DNA from: Deltaproteobacteria bacterium
GTDB taxonomy: Bacteria > Myxococcota > XYA12-FULL-58-9
NCBI GenBank assembly: GCA_016218825.1
Contig: JACRCV010000076.1
Location: 1-33,894, forward strand
Direction: 5' to 3'
DNA length: 33,894 bases
The stretch's first letter is position 1. Every line of letters begins with the position of its first letter. Positions 6,835 to 14,153 of the stretch are shown one piece after another. The translations under genes and the position numbers were made by a program. The notes beneath the pieces were generated by a model, which did no database searches, was not told the origin of the DNA, and saw only the letters and a program-made list of their open reading frames with translations.

Positions 6835-9636
6835 CTACAAGCCTTTCTCCAACCGGAAGTCGAGACCCCGGCCGGGTGTGAACACGATCGTGACCGGCGC
6901 TTGCCGATCGTCGCCACGGGCAGCGACCCCGCGCCCGTGCCACTCCTCGTGAACCGCATGCATCTCGATAGGTGCCACGTGCGCGGGCGGCTCTGCGCCA
7001 AGCTGCGCCAGCCGGGCTCGCAATGGGTCCTCCTCATCGGGTCTGCCCGCGCAGGCCAAGGCGGTCCGTACCGAGACCTCCCCCAGGCGCCAGCGCACTC
7101 CCTGAGAGACCGAGGTCGCCGCCGACCACGGGCAGACCTCACCTGCGATCGAGCGGACGAGCCGAAGCGTCACGGTCGGTTCCCCGAGCCGCGTGGGCAC
7201 GAACTCGTCGTCCGCCCACGTGGCGCCCGTGCGCAGGTAGCCCTGATCGAGATTGATCTTGTTGTGCTCAGCCATCGCCTTGTTGCGCAGCGCCTCCCCC
7301 TCGGCGTTGAGCTCGCGCCGTTCGAGGGCCAACACCTCCGGGACCGAGTCGCCGTCCTCCGGCCCGTACACCGCTTCGACGAGCTCCCGGGCCTTCGCCG
7401 GCAGCTCGAGCCTTCCCAGGTCATGGAGCACTCGCTGCGTGCGCCAAAGGACGGACGGACGGCCATAGACGGCGACCGTGCCTTTGAAGGTGCCGCCGGG
7501 CCAGCCTTCTTCGGGGCGCTCGTTCCAAGCTGGGCCCAGCACGTGGAGGACGGCGTCGCCACGTTCCCCGCGCGCGTGGCGATGGAGGCGTCCAGCCCTC
7601 TGGATCAACCGATCGATGGGCGCCAAGTCGGAGACCATCTCGTCGAAGTCGAGGTCCAGGGACTGCTCGAGCACTTGCGTCGCGACGACGATCCGTCCCT
7701 CGCGGCCGATGGCGTCGCTCGTCGGGCCGAACCGGCCCACGATGTCGCGCTCGATCTCCAATCGGTCGCCCATCGGGAACCGCGCGTGGAAGAGTTGCAC
7801 GCGATCACGCCCGAGTTCTCGAGCCAGCCGATCGTAGGCTTCGAGCGCGTCGCGAACGGTGTTTCGGATCCAGGCCACCGCTTTCCCGGCCCTCGCTTGG
7901 TCGACACACCAACCGGCAACCGCGTCGATGGCGTCGAAGAAGCTGACGCCCAGAATCCGCTCGCATCCGCTACATGCATCGACCGGGACCACGTCGACCC
8001 CCGACCGGTCGGCGCGCACCAGGGCAGGATAGGCGTCGCCGTCGATCGCCGCGTCCCGGGCTCCGAGGCCCTGCCGGAATGCCTGCACGAGCTGGCGCCG
8101 ACCCGCCATGGGCAACGTCGCGCTGAGGAGCACCGCAGAGCCGCCGCAGGCCGCTTGCAGTCGGAGCAGCTCCATCAAGACGCCGTTCATGTAAACGTCG
8201 CAGGCATGGACCTCGTCGACGACGAGGACATGACGGTGAAGCCCGAGGAGGCGCAGGCTGTTGTGCTTGGCCTGGAGGGCTCCCACCAAGGCCTGGTCAA
8301 CCGTGCCAACACCCGCGTCAGCGAGCAGCGCCTTCTTCCGGCTGTCACCGAGCCAGCTACGCGCCAGCGCGGAGGCGGTGGGCTCTTCGGGGCCGTAGGT
8401 CGAGCCAGCCTGCCGCTCGAGCGTTTCCGCGCCGATACCGGTCGTTCTCCCTGAGAGCTTCGGGCCGGAGTGAGCGAGAACGAAGGACGCCGGCGGGGTC
8501 GGCTCGAACAAGCGGTCGACCAGCGGCTCGACGCGGGAGCACATCGCATTGGCTGTCGCCATGGTGGGCAACGCGAAGTAGAAGCCGTCCGCCTTGCCGG
8601 CATCGAAGAGCCGCGCGACCAACGTCAGCGCCGCCTCCGTCTTGCCGCTGCCGGTGAGGTCTTCCAAGAGGAAGAGCTGCGGACCCTCGCCCAGTCTCAC
8701 GGAGGAGGCCTCGACCTGCAGCGGACTCGGCCGCTCGATCTTCTCGAACAGGCGCCCGAATCCTCCGAATGAGCGCACCTGCGGCGCCACGAGGCCGGCG
8801 GTCCTCACCGCGTCGTGGGCATGTTTCAAGGCGGTGCTCCAATAGCTTCGGAGGTCCCGCACTGCGGGGTCGAACGGAAACCAATCTCGGTTGGACCCCA
8901 CCCAGTCGCAAAGCGTGGCGTACCCAGCTAGCCACCACGAAGATCTCCTCCATGAATCCTCGCTGATTGGCGCCGCAATCGGGAGGCGAGACACGACGGC
9001 AGGCGCGAGGACCGCGCGCGCCTCGGCAACGAACTCGACCGCGTCCAACCAGGCCCCGTTCGCGCGTCGCAAGAAGAAATGGTCGTTGAGGCTTGCCGCG
9101 GTGCTGCCAGTCATCTCGGGCGGTCTGCCGTGGTGCCCGGTCACTGCCGCGAGCCACGACCACAACGCCTTCTTGACGAGAAGCGCATCCGGCGTGGTCC
9201 CGTCAGCGTCGGTGACGTCGACTCGAACGATCGGGGCATGCTTCTCGCTCCTCGGATCGGCGAGCTCGCTCCATAGCATGTATCCGAGGCTGTCGTGGCG
9301 CGGATGATTGGCGATGCAGGCCGGCGCCCGACCCAGTCGGGCGGCGATGTCGCGTCGCTGATACTGGAAGCCGTCACCGAACTTTCCGAGGTCGTGGAGC
9401 GCGAGTAGGAAAGCAATGACGGATTCCAGGTCGCTACGTTTCATCTCAGCGACGCGCGCGAAGGCATCCAACCACCCGGGTCGCGCCTCGGCGAGGGCGA
9501 CGCCGACCGCAGCCACATCGAGGCAGTGGCAGGCGAGCGGGTGATAGAGGCCCGCGTCGTCGGCCTTGCCCCAATACCTGAAGAAGCCGGGCGCCGTTCC
9601 GACGGCCTCGTGTTCTATGGCTCTCAGATCGCTCAA
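6835..9636 (-). CDS. cas3: CRISPR-associated helicase-nuclease Cas3, type I-E
   Basis: A 933-residue Cas3, the enzyme that degrades DNA after Cascade binds a target. The N-terminal HD nuclease domain has HPLACHCLD, the HD pair H81-D82 in ALHDLGKF, HPRHDS and GHHGRPPE. The SF2 helicase core has Walker A LTGSGKTE (residues 327-334), the DEVH box (474-477), LLSATLP, and QRAGRLHRH as motif VI. Order and length are those of a complete type I Cas3. The start is a TTG at 9636 that overlaps the upstream exonuclease stop (TTGA), with a GAAGGG-like ribosome site. The HD-proximal FFRYWGK matches the family N-terminus, so an upstream start is not needed. Confidence 0.96.
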   Translation of the reverse strand: MSDLRAIEHEAVGTAPGFFRYWGKADDAGLYHPLACHCLDVAAVGVALAEARPGWLDAFARVAEMKRSDLESVIAFLLALHDLGKFGDGFQYQRRDIAARLGRAPACIANHPRHDSLGYMLWSELADPRSEKHAPIVRVDVTDADGTTPDALLVKKALWSWLAAVTGHHGRPPEMTGSTAASLNDHFFLRRANGAWLDAVEFVAEARAVLAPAVVSRLPIAAPISEDSWRRSSWWLAGYATLCDWVGSNRDWFPFDPAVRDLRSYWSTALKHAHDAVRTAGLVAPQVRSFGGFGRLFEKIERPSPLQVEASSVRLGEGPQLFLLEDLTGSGKTEAALTLVARLFDAGKADGFYFALPTMATANAMCSRVEPLVDRLFEPTPPASFVLAHSGPKLSGRTTGIGAETLERQAGSTYGPEEPTASALARSWLGDSRKKALLADAGVGTVDQALVGALQAKHNSLRLLGLHRHVLVVDEVHACDVYMNGVLMELLRLQAACGGSAVLLSATLPMAGRRQLVQAFRQGLGARDAAIDGDAYPALVRADRSGVDVVPVDACSGCERILGVSFFDAIDAVAGWCVDQARAGKAVAWIRNTVRDALEAYDRLARELGRDRVQLFHARFPMGDRLEIERDIVGRFGPTSDAIGREGRIVVATQVLEQSLDLDFDEMVSDLAPIDRLIQRAGRLHRHARGERGDAVLHVLGPAWNERPEEGWPGGTFKGTVAVYGRPSVLWRTQRVLHDLGRLELPAKARELVEAVYGPEDGDSVPEVLALERRELNAEGEALRNKAMAEHNKINLDQGYLRTGATWADDEFVPTRLGEPTVTLRLVRSIAGEVCPWSAATSVSQGVRWRLGEVSVRTALACAGRPDEEDPLRARLAQLGAEPPAHVAPIEMHAVHEEWHGRGVAARGDDRQAPVTIVFTPGRGLDFRLEKGL

Positions 9637-10316
9637 GTTCGCGCCCTTCGGCCGGTCGGTTTCACCCGTGCGCGCGGTGAGCCGGCAGCCCGCATCAGGT
9701 CAGCGGGGCTCATCTCGTGTCGCAGCGCAGCTGTGACGATGCCGGCGCAAGCCTCGGCGTCGGAAGCGGCGTCATGGTGGCTCAACGTCAATCCGAGGTG
9801 ACGGCACACATCCGGCAATCTCGTTGGACGTACGCCCCACACCACGCGAGCGAGCTTCATCGTACAGACGAACTCGAGCCTGGGTGCCTTGAGCCTCGCC
9901 ACTGCGCAGCAAGCGTGCAGTACTGAGCGGTCGAACGCCGCGCTGTGTGCTGCGACGAAATCCGCACCGTCGAGTAGCCACCGAACTTGGCGCCACACCG
10001 TGCCGAAGGTCGGTTCGCCGGACACCTGCGGCCACGAGATGCCGTGCACGTACGTGAAGACGAAGTCGCGCCGTGGCGGTCGGATGAGGCGATGCTCGCG
10101 AGCGACAACCGTCGAGCCCTCGACGCGAACCAGACCGATCGCGCAGGCGCTGTCTCGCCCTTGGTCCGCGGTTTCAAAATCCATTGCGACAAAACACGGC
10201 TTGACGGCGGCGTGAGCCGGCTCCCGTCTGCAAGGAGCGGCACCACGCGTTTGCCCGCCGGTCGCGGGCCCCCGTTCAATCGCATGCGCAAGAAGACCCA
10301 CCCCACCTCCCAACAC
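9633..10316 (-). CDS. DnaQ-like 3'-5' exonuclease (DEDDh), first gene of the cas operon
   Basis: A DnaQ/epsilon-type exonuclease of up to 227 residues. Motif I is AMDFETAD (D and E ligands), motif II AHSAAFDRSVL and motif III HHDAASDAEAC (DEDDh type). The IGLVRVEG, HGISWPQV and CTMKLAR segments place it with bacterial stand-alone DnaQ-like exonucleases rather than polymerase subunits. The start is uncertain. The GTG at 10316 gives a 43-residue extension; GTG at 10301 follows a GGAGG; the ATG at 10184 would cut into motif I. The stop overlaps the cas3 start by 4 bp, so the two are probably translationally coupled. In some type I-E systems such a domain is fused to Cas2, and host DnaQ-like nucleases trim prespacers in E. 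coli. A role in spacer trimming is inferred here. Confidence 0.88.
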   Translation of the reverse strand: MLGGGVGLLAHAIERGPATGGQTRGAAPCRREPAHAAVKPCFVAMDFETADQGRDSACAIGLVRVEGSTVVAREHRLIRPPRRDFVFTYVHGISWPQVSGEPTFGTVWRQVRWLLDGADFVAAHSAAFDRSVLHACCAVARLKAPRLEFVCTMKLARVVWGVRPTRLPDVCRHLGLTLSHHDAASDAEACAGIVTAALRHEMSPADLMRAAGSPRARVKPTGRRART

Positions 10317-10348
10317 GCGAGATCCCTACTCCACCACTCCGACATCCT

Positions 10349-10363
10349 AGATCTGGCCGATCT
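10349..10363. promoter_or_regulatory. Short inverted repeat upstream of the exonuclease-cas operon
   Basis: AGATC and GATCT flank TGGCC here, 33 bp upstream of the furthest exonuclease start. The position would suit an operator for the cas operon promoter. I could not find a convincing -35/-10 pair on the minus strand nearby. A TATAAT on the plus strand at 10431-10436 lacks a good -35. The function is a guess from position and symmetry. Confidence 0.25.
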
Positions 10364-10602
10364 GAGCAACCCAAGGCGTAGCCAAGCCTTTTCGCGTGAT
10401 CGCGCACCAAGAGGAATTCTGCAACGTACCTATAATGAGGACACCTCAGCCCACCCAAAAAGGAGCATCAGCGCAGCCCGCGCCCGCAAGCCCGAGGTGG
10501 CGAGGCGACGGTGGGGCCTCATCGAAGGCTCAGGGCTGACGGTCGGCACGACACGGTGGCCGCGGCACCGCCTCTCGAGATCTCGCCGTCCGAGCCGAGG
10601 TA

Positions 10603-11041
10603 CCCGGGCGAGGACGCTCAGGCTGCGCGGTCACTGCTCCCGGCCGCGGCTCGATCGCTGCTCGACCGTTCGGGACTCGACGCTGTGCACCGCTTGTCAG
10701 GAGCACTCGGCGAAAAGTGGAACAGCCCGCGCTCGCAAGCCCGACGGACCCCGGGCGAGGACGCTCAGGCTGCGCGGTCACTGCTCCCGGCCGCGGCTCG
10801 ATCGCTGCTCGACCGTTCGGGACTCGACGCTGTGCACCGCTTGTCAGGAGCACTCGGCGAAGAGCGCAACAGCCCGCGCCCGCAAGCCCGAGGTACCCGG
10901 GCGAGGACGCTCAGGCTGCGCGGATGCCAGCCGAGGCCGCGATTCGAGCGCTGCCCGGCAGCCCAGTGCTCGGCGCCGGGCACTGCTCGACATCAGGAAC
11001 ACTCGGCGAAGACAACAGCAGCCCCGCGCCCGTAAGCCCGC
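10603..11041. repeat. Tandem repeat of about 147 bp, three copies
   Basis: Three units start with CCCGGGCGAGGACGCTCAGG at 10603, 10750 and 10896. The first 112 bp of units 1 and 2 are identical (10603-10714 and 10750-10861), so that duplication is recent. Unit 3 diverges in the middle but keeps the ends, including ACTCGGCGAA and a CCGCGCCCG.AAGCCCG tail. The same tail also occurs at 10484-10500 before unit 1. The gene-free interval 10317-11097 is otherwise unremarkable. Frames stay open through the repeats on both strands, but the translations are low-complexity, Arg/Ala/Ser-rich and unlike any protein I know, so I treat this as non-coding. Its role is unknown. Confidence 0.9.
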
Positions 11042-11097
11042 CACGAGGCACACGTCCAGAGGGGACGAGGGACCTGGCATTTCCAAAGACCGCGTTG

Positions 11098-11490
11098 CTA
11101 CCACACCCGGTCGACACCGTAGGCGTCCAACGCCGCGTCACCGCTGACGACCGCCATCGCCTCGCAAAGAGCCTGCGCGGCCAGCAGCCGGTCGAAGGGG
11201 TCACGGTGATGAAACGGCAGCTCCGCCACGCGCCAGACGTGCTCGGGATCAATCGGCAACATGGCGATGCCGTTGTCGCGGAGCTGCTTCGATATGATCT
11301 CTCTGAGCGATCCGCGCAGCGCGAGCTTGCCGAGACTGTGCTTGACGCCGATCTCCCAGAGCGACACGACGCTCAAGAACAGCTCGCTGCCCTCATCGAG
11401 AAAAACCCGCCGCGACCGAGCGCTCGCCACCGCGTCGTCGCTGATGAGCCAAAGGAACGCCTGCGTGTCGAGAAGATAACGCACCCTCAA
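11098..11490 (-). CDS. VapC-like PIN-domain toxin
   Basis: A 130-residue PIN-domain ribonuclease toxin of the Sll0205-like group. The acidic motifs are visible: LLDTQAFLWL at the N-terminus, SLWEIGVKHSLGKL in the middle, and HHRDPFDRLLAAQAL followed by VSGDAALDAYGV at the C-terminus. Such toxins cleave RNA and are held inactive by the cognate antitoxin. The start is a TTG at 11490 overlapping the antitoxin stop (TTGA); GTG at 11484 is an alternative giving VRYLLDTQ. The antitoxin gene precedes it, the usual order. The pair lies between the tandem repeats and the MazEF pair. Confidence 0.9.
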   Translation of the reverse strand: MRVRYLLDTQAFLWLISDDAVASARSRRVFLDEGSELFLSVVSLWEIGVKHSLGKLALRGSLREIISKQLRDNGIAMLPIDPEHVWRVAELPFHHRDPFDRLLAAQALCEAMAVVSGDAALDAYGVDRVW

Positions 11491-11714
11491 CGCTCGTACG
11501 GCTCGAAGTCGGCGAGCGGCGCATCGAAATCGGCGGCAACCGTGATGAGCCCCTTCGCGCCGCCAAGCTGCCGCCGCCTCGGAGCCTCGTCCACCAACAC
11601 CAGCTTCACCAACGGAACATCACCCTTCGAGATCACAACCTCCCCGCCCGCCTGCACCTCCCGAATCAAACGGGACAGGTGAGTCTTCGCCTGGTGAATG
11701 TTCACACGATGCAT
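11487..11714 (-). CDS. Phd/YefM-type antitoxin
   Basis: A 75-residue antitoxin. The N-terminal VNIHQAKTHLSRLIREVQAG and the following GGEVVISKGDVPLVKLV are the standard Phd/YefM DNA-binding fold. The C-terminal part, DAPLADFEPYER, would wrap the toxin. I chose the ATG at 11714, directly in front of the conserved segment; a GTG at codon 4 is also possible. The gene overlaps the PIN toxin by 4 bp. A doubled GACTAAGTC motif immediately upstream is the likely operator for autoregulation by the toxin-antitoxin complex. Confidence 0.9.
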   Translation of the reverse strand: MHRVNIHQAKTHLSRLIREVQAGGEVVISKGDVPLVKLVLVDEAPRRRQLGGAKGLITVAADFDAPLADFEPYER

Positions 11715-11723
11715 AGCCAGATG

Positions 11724-11750
11724 ATGACTAAGTCCATTGACTAAGTCAAT
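11724..11750. promoter_or_regulatory. Operator/promoter candidate of the Phd-PIN pair
   Basis: TGACTAAGTC occurs twice, at 11725-11734 and 11738-11747, with a 13-bp period. The second copy sits in the near-palindrome ATTGACTAAGTCAAT (11736-11750). On the minus strand the palindrome supplies a TTGACT -35 box, with CATCAT 17 bp later as a weak -10, just ahead of the antitoxin ATG at 11714. Paired palindromes over the promoter are usual for Phd/YefM operators. Confidence 0.6.
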
Positions 11751-11824
11751 CAAGGCACGTCGCCATGGCCGGCGGTCACCCACCGGGCTTCCCGCTTGAC
11801 CGAGGGGCGCTGCATGGATTACAT

Positions 11825-11834
11825 TGTAATTACA
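11825..11834. promoter_or_regulatory. Palindrome upstream of mazE, operator candidate
   Basis: TGTAATTACA is a perfect 10-bp palindrome in a short AT-rich patch, 14 bp before the mazE GTG. It overlaps the expected transcription start region and precedes the GGAGG ribosome site at 11839-11843. AbrB-type antitoxins of this kind bind such palindromes in their own promoters. Confidence 0.5.
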
Positions 11835-11848
11835 CATCGGAGGTCGGC

Positions 11849-12088
11849 GTGCGCGCACAGCTCGTTCGGATCGGTAACTCGAGGGGCGTACGGTTGCCGA
11901 AGACCGTCATCGAAGAAGCGAAGCTCGGTCGGAACCTGGACATCACCGTCGAGCGCGGCGCCGTGGTCATTCGCAGCCGGGCGCAGGCTCGACAAGGCTG
12001 GGCAACGGATGCGCAGGCCTGTCGGGCGGCCGAGGCGGATCGTTTTGATGATTGGGACGCCGCGATGCTCGACGGAGAGTGGCGGTGA
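11849..12088 (+). CDS. mazE: MazE-type antitoxin (AbrB/SpoVT fold)
   Basis: A 79-residue antitoxin with the swapped-hairpin N-terminal domain: VRAQLVRIGNSRGVRLPKTVIEEAKL, then LDITVERGAVVIRSR. The acidic-aromatic C-terminus (DRFDDWDAAMLDGEW) resembles the MazF-binding tail. The start is a GTG at 11849, preceded by GGAGG with 5-6 bp spacing. Longer in-frame starts fall in the palindromic promoter region and are unlikely. Its stop overlaps the toxin start by 4 bp (GTGA), a typical MazEF arrangement. It is divergent from the Phd-PIN pair. Confidence 0.92.
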   Translation: MRAQLVRIGNSRGVRLPKTVIEEAKLGRNLDITVERGAVVIRSRAQARQGWATDAQACRAAEADRFDDWDAAMLDGEWR

Positions 12089-12399
12089 ACCGATTCGAGG
12101 TTTGGCTCGTGAACCTCGACCCGACAATCGGGAGCGAGATCCGAAAGACCAGGCCGGCGATCATCGTCTCGCCGGACGAGCTCAATCAACATCTGAACAC
12201 GGTCATCGTTGTGCCGCTCACGACCGGCCGCCCGTATTCCTTTCGGGTCGCGACCCGCGTTCGCGGCAAGCAAGGGGTGGCGGCGTTGGACCAGATCCGG
12301 ACCGTCGACAAACGCAGACTCGCGCGCCGCGTAGGCGCCCTGGATCCTACGACCGCAAAAGACGTCCTGGCCGGCATTGCCGAGCTCTTCGCGCCTTGA
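12085..12399 (+). CDS. mazF: MazF/PemK-type endoribonuclease toxin
   Basis: A 104-residue MazF-family toxin, expected to cut RNA at short sequence motifs. RFEVWLVNLDPTIGSEIRKTRPAIIVS is the family's signature N-terminal strand-loop region. VIVVPLTT, GVAALDQIRTVDKRRLARRVG and the final LAGIAELF helix follow in order. The GTG start at 12085 overlaps the antitoxin stop. Upstream in-frame starts lie inside mazE. It converges on obgE, with only 21 bp between the two stops. Confidence 0.93.
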   Translation: MNRFEVWLVNLDPTIGSEIRKTRPAIIVSPDELNQHLNTVIVVPLTTGRPYSFRVATRVRGKQGVAALDQIRTVDKRRLARRVGALDPTTAKDVLAGIAELFAP

Positions 12400-12404
12400 G
12401 CGAC

Positions 12405-12418
12405 CGCCGCCTTCGGCG
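12405..12418. terminator. Short hairpin between convergent mazF and obgE
   Basis: CGCCG and CGGCG flank a CCTT loop in the 21-bp gap between the convergent stops. The stem is only 5 bp and no T-run follows on either strand, so it is a weak terminator candidate. Confidence 0.3.
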
Positions 12419-12420
12419 CC

Positions 12421-13467
12421 CTAACCGTCCTTCGGCTTCGCCTTCGCCAGCTTCTTGCGCTCTTTGCTGACCGCCTCGCCGAGATGCTTCACCAACGCCT
12501 CGACGCCCTCGCCGGTCGCGGCCGAAATGGCAAAGAACGGCAGCTTGTGCCGCTTCGCGAGCTTCTCCAACCGCGGCCTCGCGGCGGCCACGAAGTCGAG
12601 GTCCATGCGGTTCAACACCAACACCCGCGGCACGTCGGCGAGCGCCGCGTTGTAGAGCCGCATCTCCTTCTCGATCGCCTTGAAGTCCTTGATGACGTCG
12701 CGGTCCTCTTGGTCGGGCTCCACCGTCACCATGTGGACGATGCGCCGCACTCTTTCGATGTGGCGCAAGAAGCGCGCGCCGAGCCCCACGCCCTGGTGCG
12801 CCCCCACCACCAGGCCGGGCACGTCCGCGACCACGTAGTGCTGATAGGCGCCGAGCCGCACCACGCCCAGGTTCGGGGCGAGGGTCGTGAACGGGTAGTT
12901 CGCGATCTTCGGGCGCGCCGCCGAGATCCGGGCGATGAGCGACGACTTGCCGACGTTCGGAAAGCCGACCAAGCCGACGTCAGCCAGGAGCTTCAGCTCC
13001 AGGCGCAGCTCGAGCTCCGTCCCCGGCTCGCCGGGCTGCGCGAACTTCGGCGCCTGATGCGTCGAGGTCTTGAAGTGCTCGTTGCCCTTGCCGCCGCGGC
13101 CGCCCTTGGCGACCACCACCTCCGCGGCGTCGGCGTCGAGATCCGCGAGCAGCTCGCCGGTCTCGGTGTTGTAGACCATCGTGCCCACCGGCACCCGGAG
13201 CACGATGTCGTCGGAGTCGCGGCCCGCCATCTGCCGGCCGCGGCCGGGCTCGCCGTTCTTCGCCTCGTGGCGGCGCTGGAACTTGTAGTCGAGCAGCGTC
13301 GACATCTGGCCGTCGGCGCGCACGATGACGTCGCCGCCCTTGCCGCCGTCGCCGCCGTCCGGCCCACCGTAGGGGATGAACTTCTCGCGCCGAAACGACA
13401 CACACCCAGGGCCGCCATCTCCGGAGCGCGCCTGGATGGTCACCTCGTCGACGAACTTGTGACGCAA
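12421..13467 (-). CDS. obgE: GTPase Obg/CgtA
   Basis: A 348-residue Obg GTPase, acting in large ribosomal subunit maturation. The Gly-rich Obg fold fills roughly residues 1-160 (FVDEVTIQARSGDGGPGC, GGPDGGDGGKGG, GGRGGKGNEHF). The G domain has GFPNVGKSS, TTLAPNLG in switch I, DVPGLV, and NRMD in place of the usual NKxD. The switch II region reads VVGAHQGVGLG, where most members have IEGAHEGAGLG. No C-terminal OCT domain is present; the protein ends in a Lys-rich tail. The start is a TTG at 13467, 1 bp after the rpmA stop. The rplU-rpmA-obgE order is widespread. Confidence 0.97.
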   Translation of the reverse strand: MRHKFVDEVTIQARSGDGGPGCVSFRREKFIPYGGPDGGDGGKGGDVIVRADGQMSTLLDYKFQRRHEAKNGEPGRGRQMAGRDSDDIVLRVPVGTMVYNTETGELLADLDADAAEVVVAKGGRGGKGNEHFKTSTHQAPKFAQPGEPGTELELRLELKLLADVGLVGFPNVGKSSLIARISAARPKIANYPFTTLAPNLGVVRLGAYQHYVVADVPGLVVGAHQGVGLGARFLRHIERVRRIVHMVTVEPDQEDRDVIKDFKAIEKEMRLYNAALADVPRVLVLNRMDLDFVAAARPRLEKLAKRHKLPFFAISAATGEGVEALVKHLGEAVSKERKKLAKAKPKDG

Positions 13468-13468
13468 G

Positions 13469-13750
13469 CTACGCGGTCGGCTTTTGGTGTTCCGGCTTCG
13501 CCTGCGGATAGATGATCGCCAGCGTCCGGTTGTTGTGCTTCTCGTAGCGGACGATGCCGTCCTGCTTCGCGAACAGCGTGAAGTCGCGCCCCCGACCGAC
13601 GAAGCGGCCAGGGTGGATCACGGTGCCCACCTGACGCACGAGGATGTTGCCGGCCTTCACCCACATGCCGTCGTGGCGCTTGAGGCCGCGAAACTTCGGC
13701 TGCGAGTCACGTCCGTTGCGGCTGGAGCCCTGACCTTTGGTATGAGCCAT
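13469..13750 (-). CDS. rpmA: 50S ribosomal protein L27
   Basis: A 93-residue L27. It begins [19 protein letters not shown], where the first residues after Met normally reach toward the peptidyl transferase centre. [18 protein letters not shown] and [16 protein letters not shown] are diagnostic. There is no N-terminal cleavage extension of the kind seen in Firmicutes. The ATG at 13750 lies 3 bp after the rplU stop. It is co-transcribed with rplU and obgE. Confidence 0.98.
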   Translation of the reverse strand: MAHTKGQGSSRNGRDSQPKFRGLKRHDGMWVKAGNILVRQVGTVIHPGRFVGRGRDFTLFAKQDGIVRYEKHNNRTLAIIYPQAKPEHQKPTA

Positions 13751-13753
13751 GAC

Positions 13754-14062
13754 TTACCCCTGGATCCCGACGATCTCGATCTCGGTGTACGGCTGCCGAT
13801 GCCCGAGCATGCGCCGATAGCCTTTGGTCGTGGCCTTGAACACGTCGACCTTGCGCGACTTGTCCTGCGCGACGATCTTCGCGGTCACCACCGCGCCCGC
13901 GACCTTCGGCCGGCCGATCTTCGGGTCGCCGTCGCCGCCGATGAGCAAGACGTCGTCGAGCTTGATCTCGCCGCCGACCTCGCCGTCGAGCTTCTCGACC
14001 TTGAGGCGCTCGCCCTTCTCGACGCGGTGCTGTTTGCTGCCGGTTCGAATCACTGCGTACAT
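13754..14062 (-). CDS. rplU: 50S ribosomal protein L21
   Basis: A 102-residue L21, beginning MYAVIRTGSKQHRVEKGERL. The C-terminal GYRRMLGHRQPYTEIEIVGI matches the family's rRNA-binding end. I chose the ATG at 14062, although a GTG lies immediately upstream, because GAGGAGGT (14075-14068) is 5 bp from the ATG. The gene leads the L21-L27-Obg operon and has a clear sigma-70-type promoter at 14120-14149. Confidence 0.97.
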   Translation of the reverse strand: MYAVIRTGSKQHRVEKGERLKVEKLDGEVGGEIKLDDVLLIGGDGDPKIGRPKVAGAVVTAKIVAQDKSRKVDVFKATTKGYRRMLGHRQPYTEIEIVGIQG

Positions 14063-14119
14063 CACACACCTCCTCGGGGATCGGGAGCGTGCCCTACCCA
14101 GGAGCTAGGAAGAGGCGGA

Positions 14120-14149
14120 CTTTTAGAGGAAAGACGGGCGACCTGTCAA
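14120..14149 (-). promoter_or_regulatory. Promoter of the rplU-rpmA-obgE operon
   Basis: On the minus strand TTGACA (14149-14144) is followed after 18 bp by TAAAAG (14125-14120), a good -35 and an acceptable -10. The position, about 60 bp before the rplU start, and the strong ribosome site downstream fit a highly expressed ribosomal operon. Confidence 0.7.
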
Positions 14150-14153
14150 GTGA

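Noticed and set aside
6832-8454. A 540-codon plus-strand frame opposite cas3
   Set aside because: Shadow of the cas3 frame; high-GC codon bias opens the antisense frame.
10431-10436. TATAAT as a firm plus-strand promoter
   Set aside because: No acceptable -35 box at 16-18 bp, and no gene follows on that strand before the tandem repeats.
9987-11147. A 386-codon plus-strand frame through the tandem repeats
   Set aside because: Arg/Ser/Ala-rich text repeated with the DNA period, starting antisense inside the exonuclease gene; no recognisable protein.
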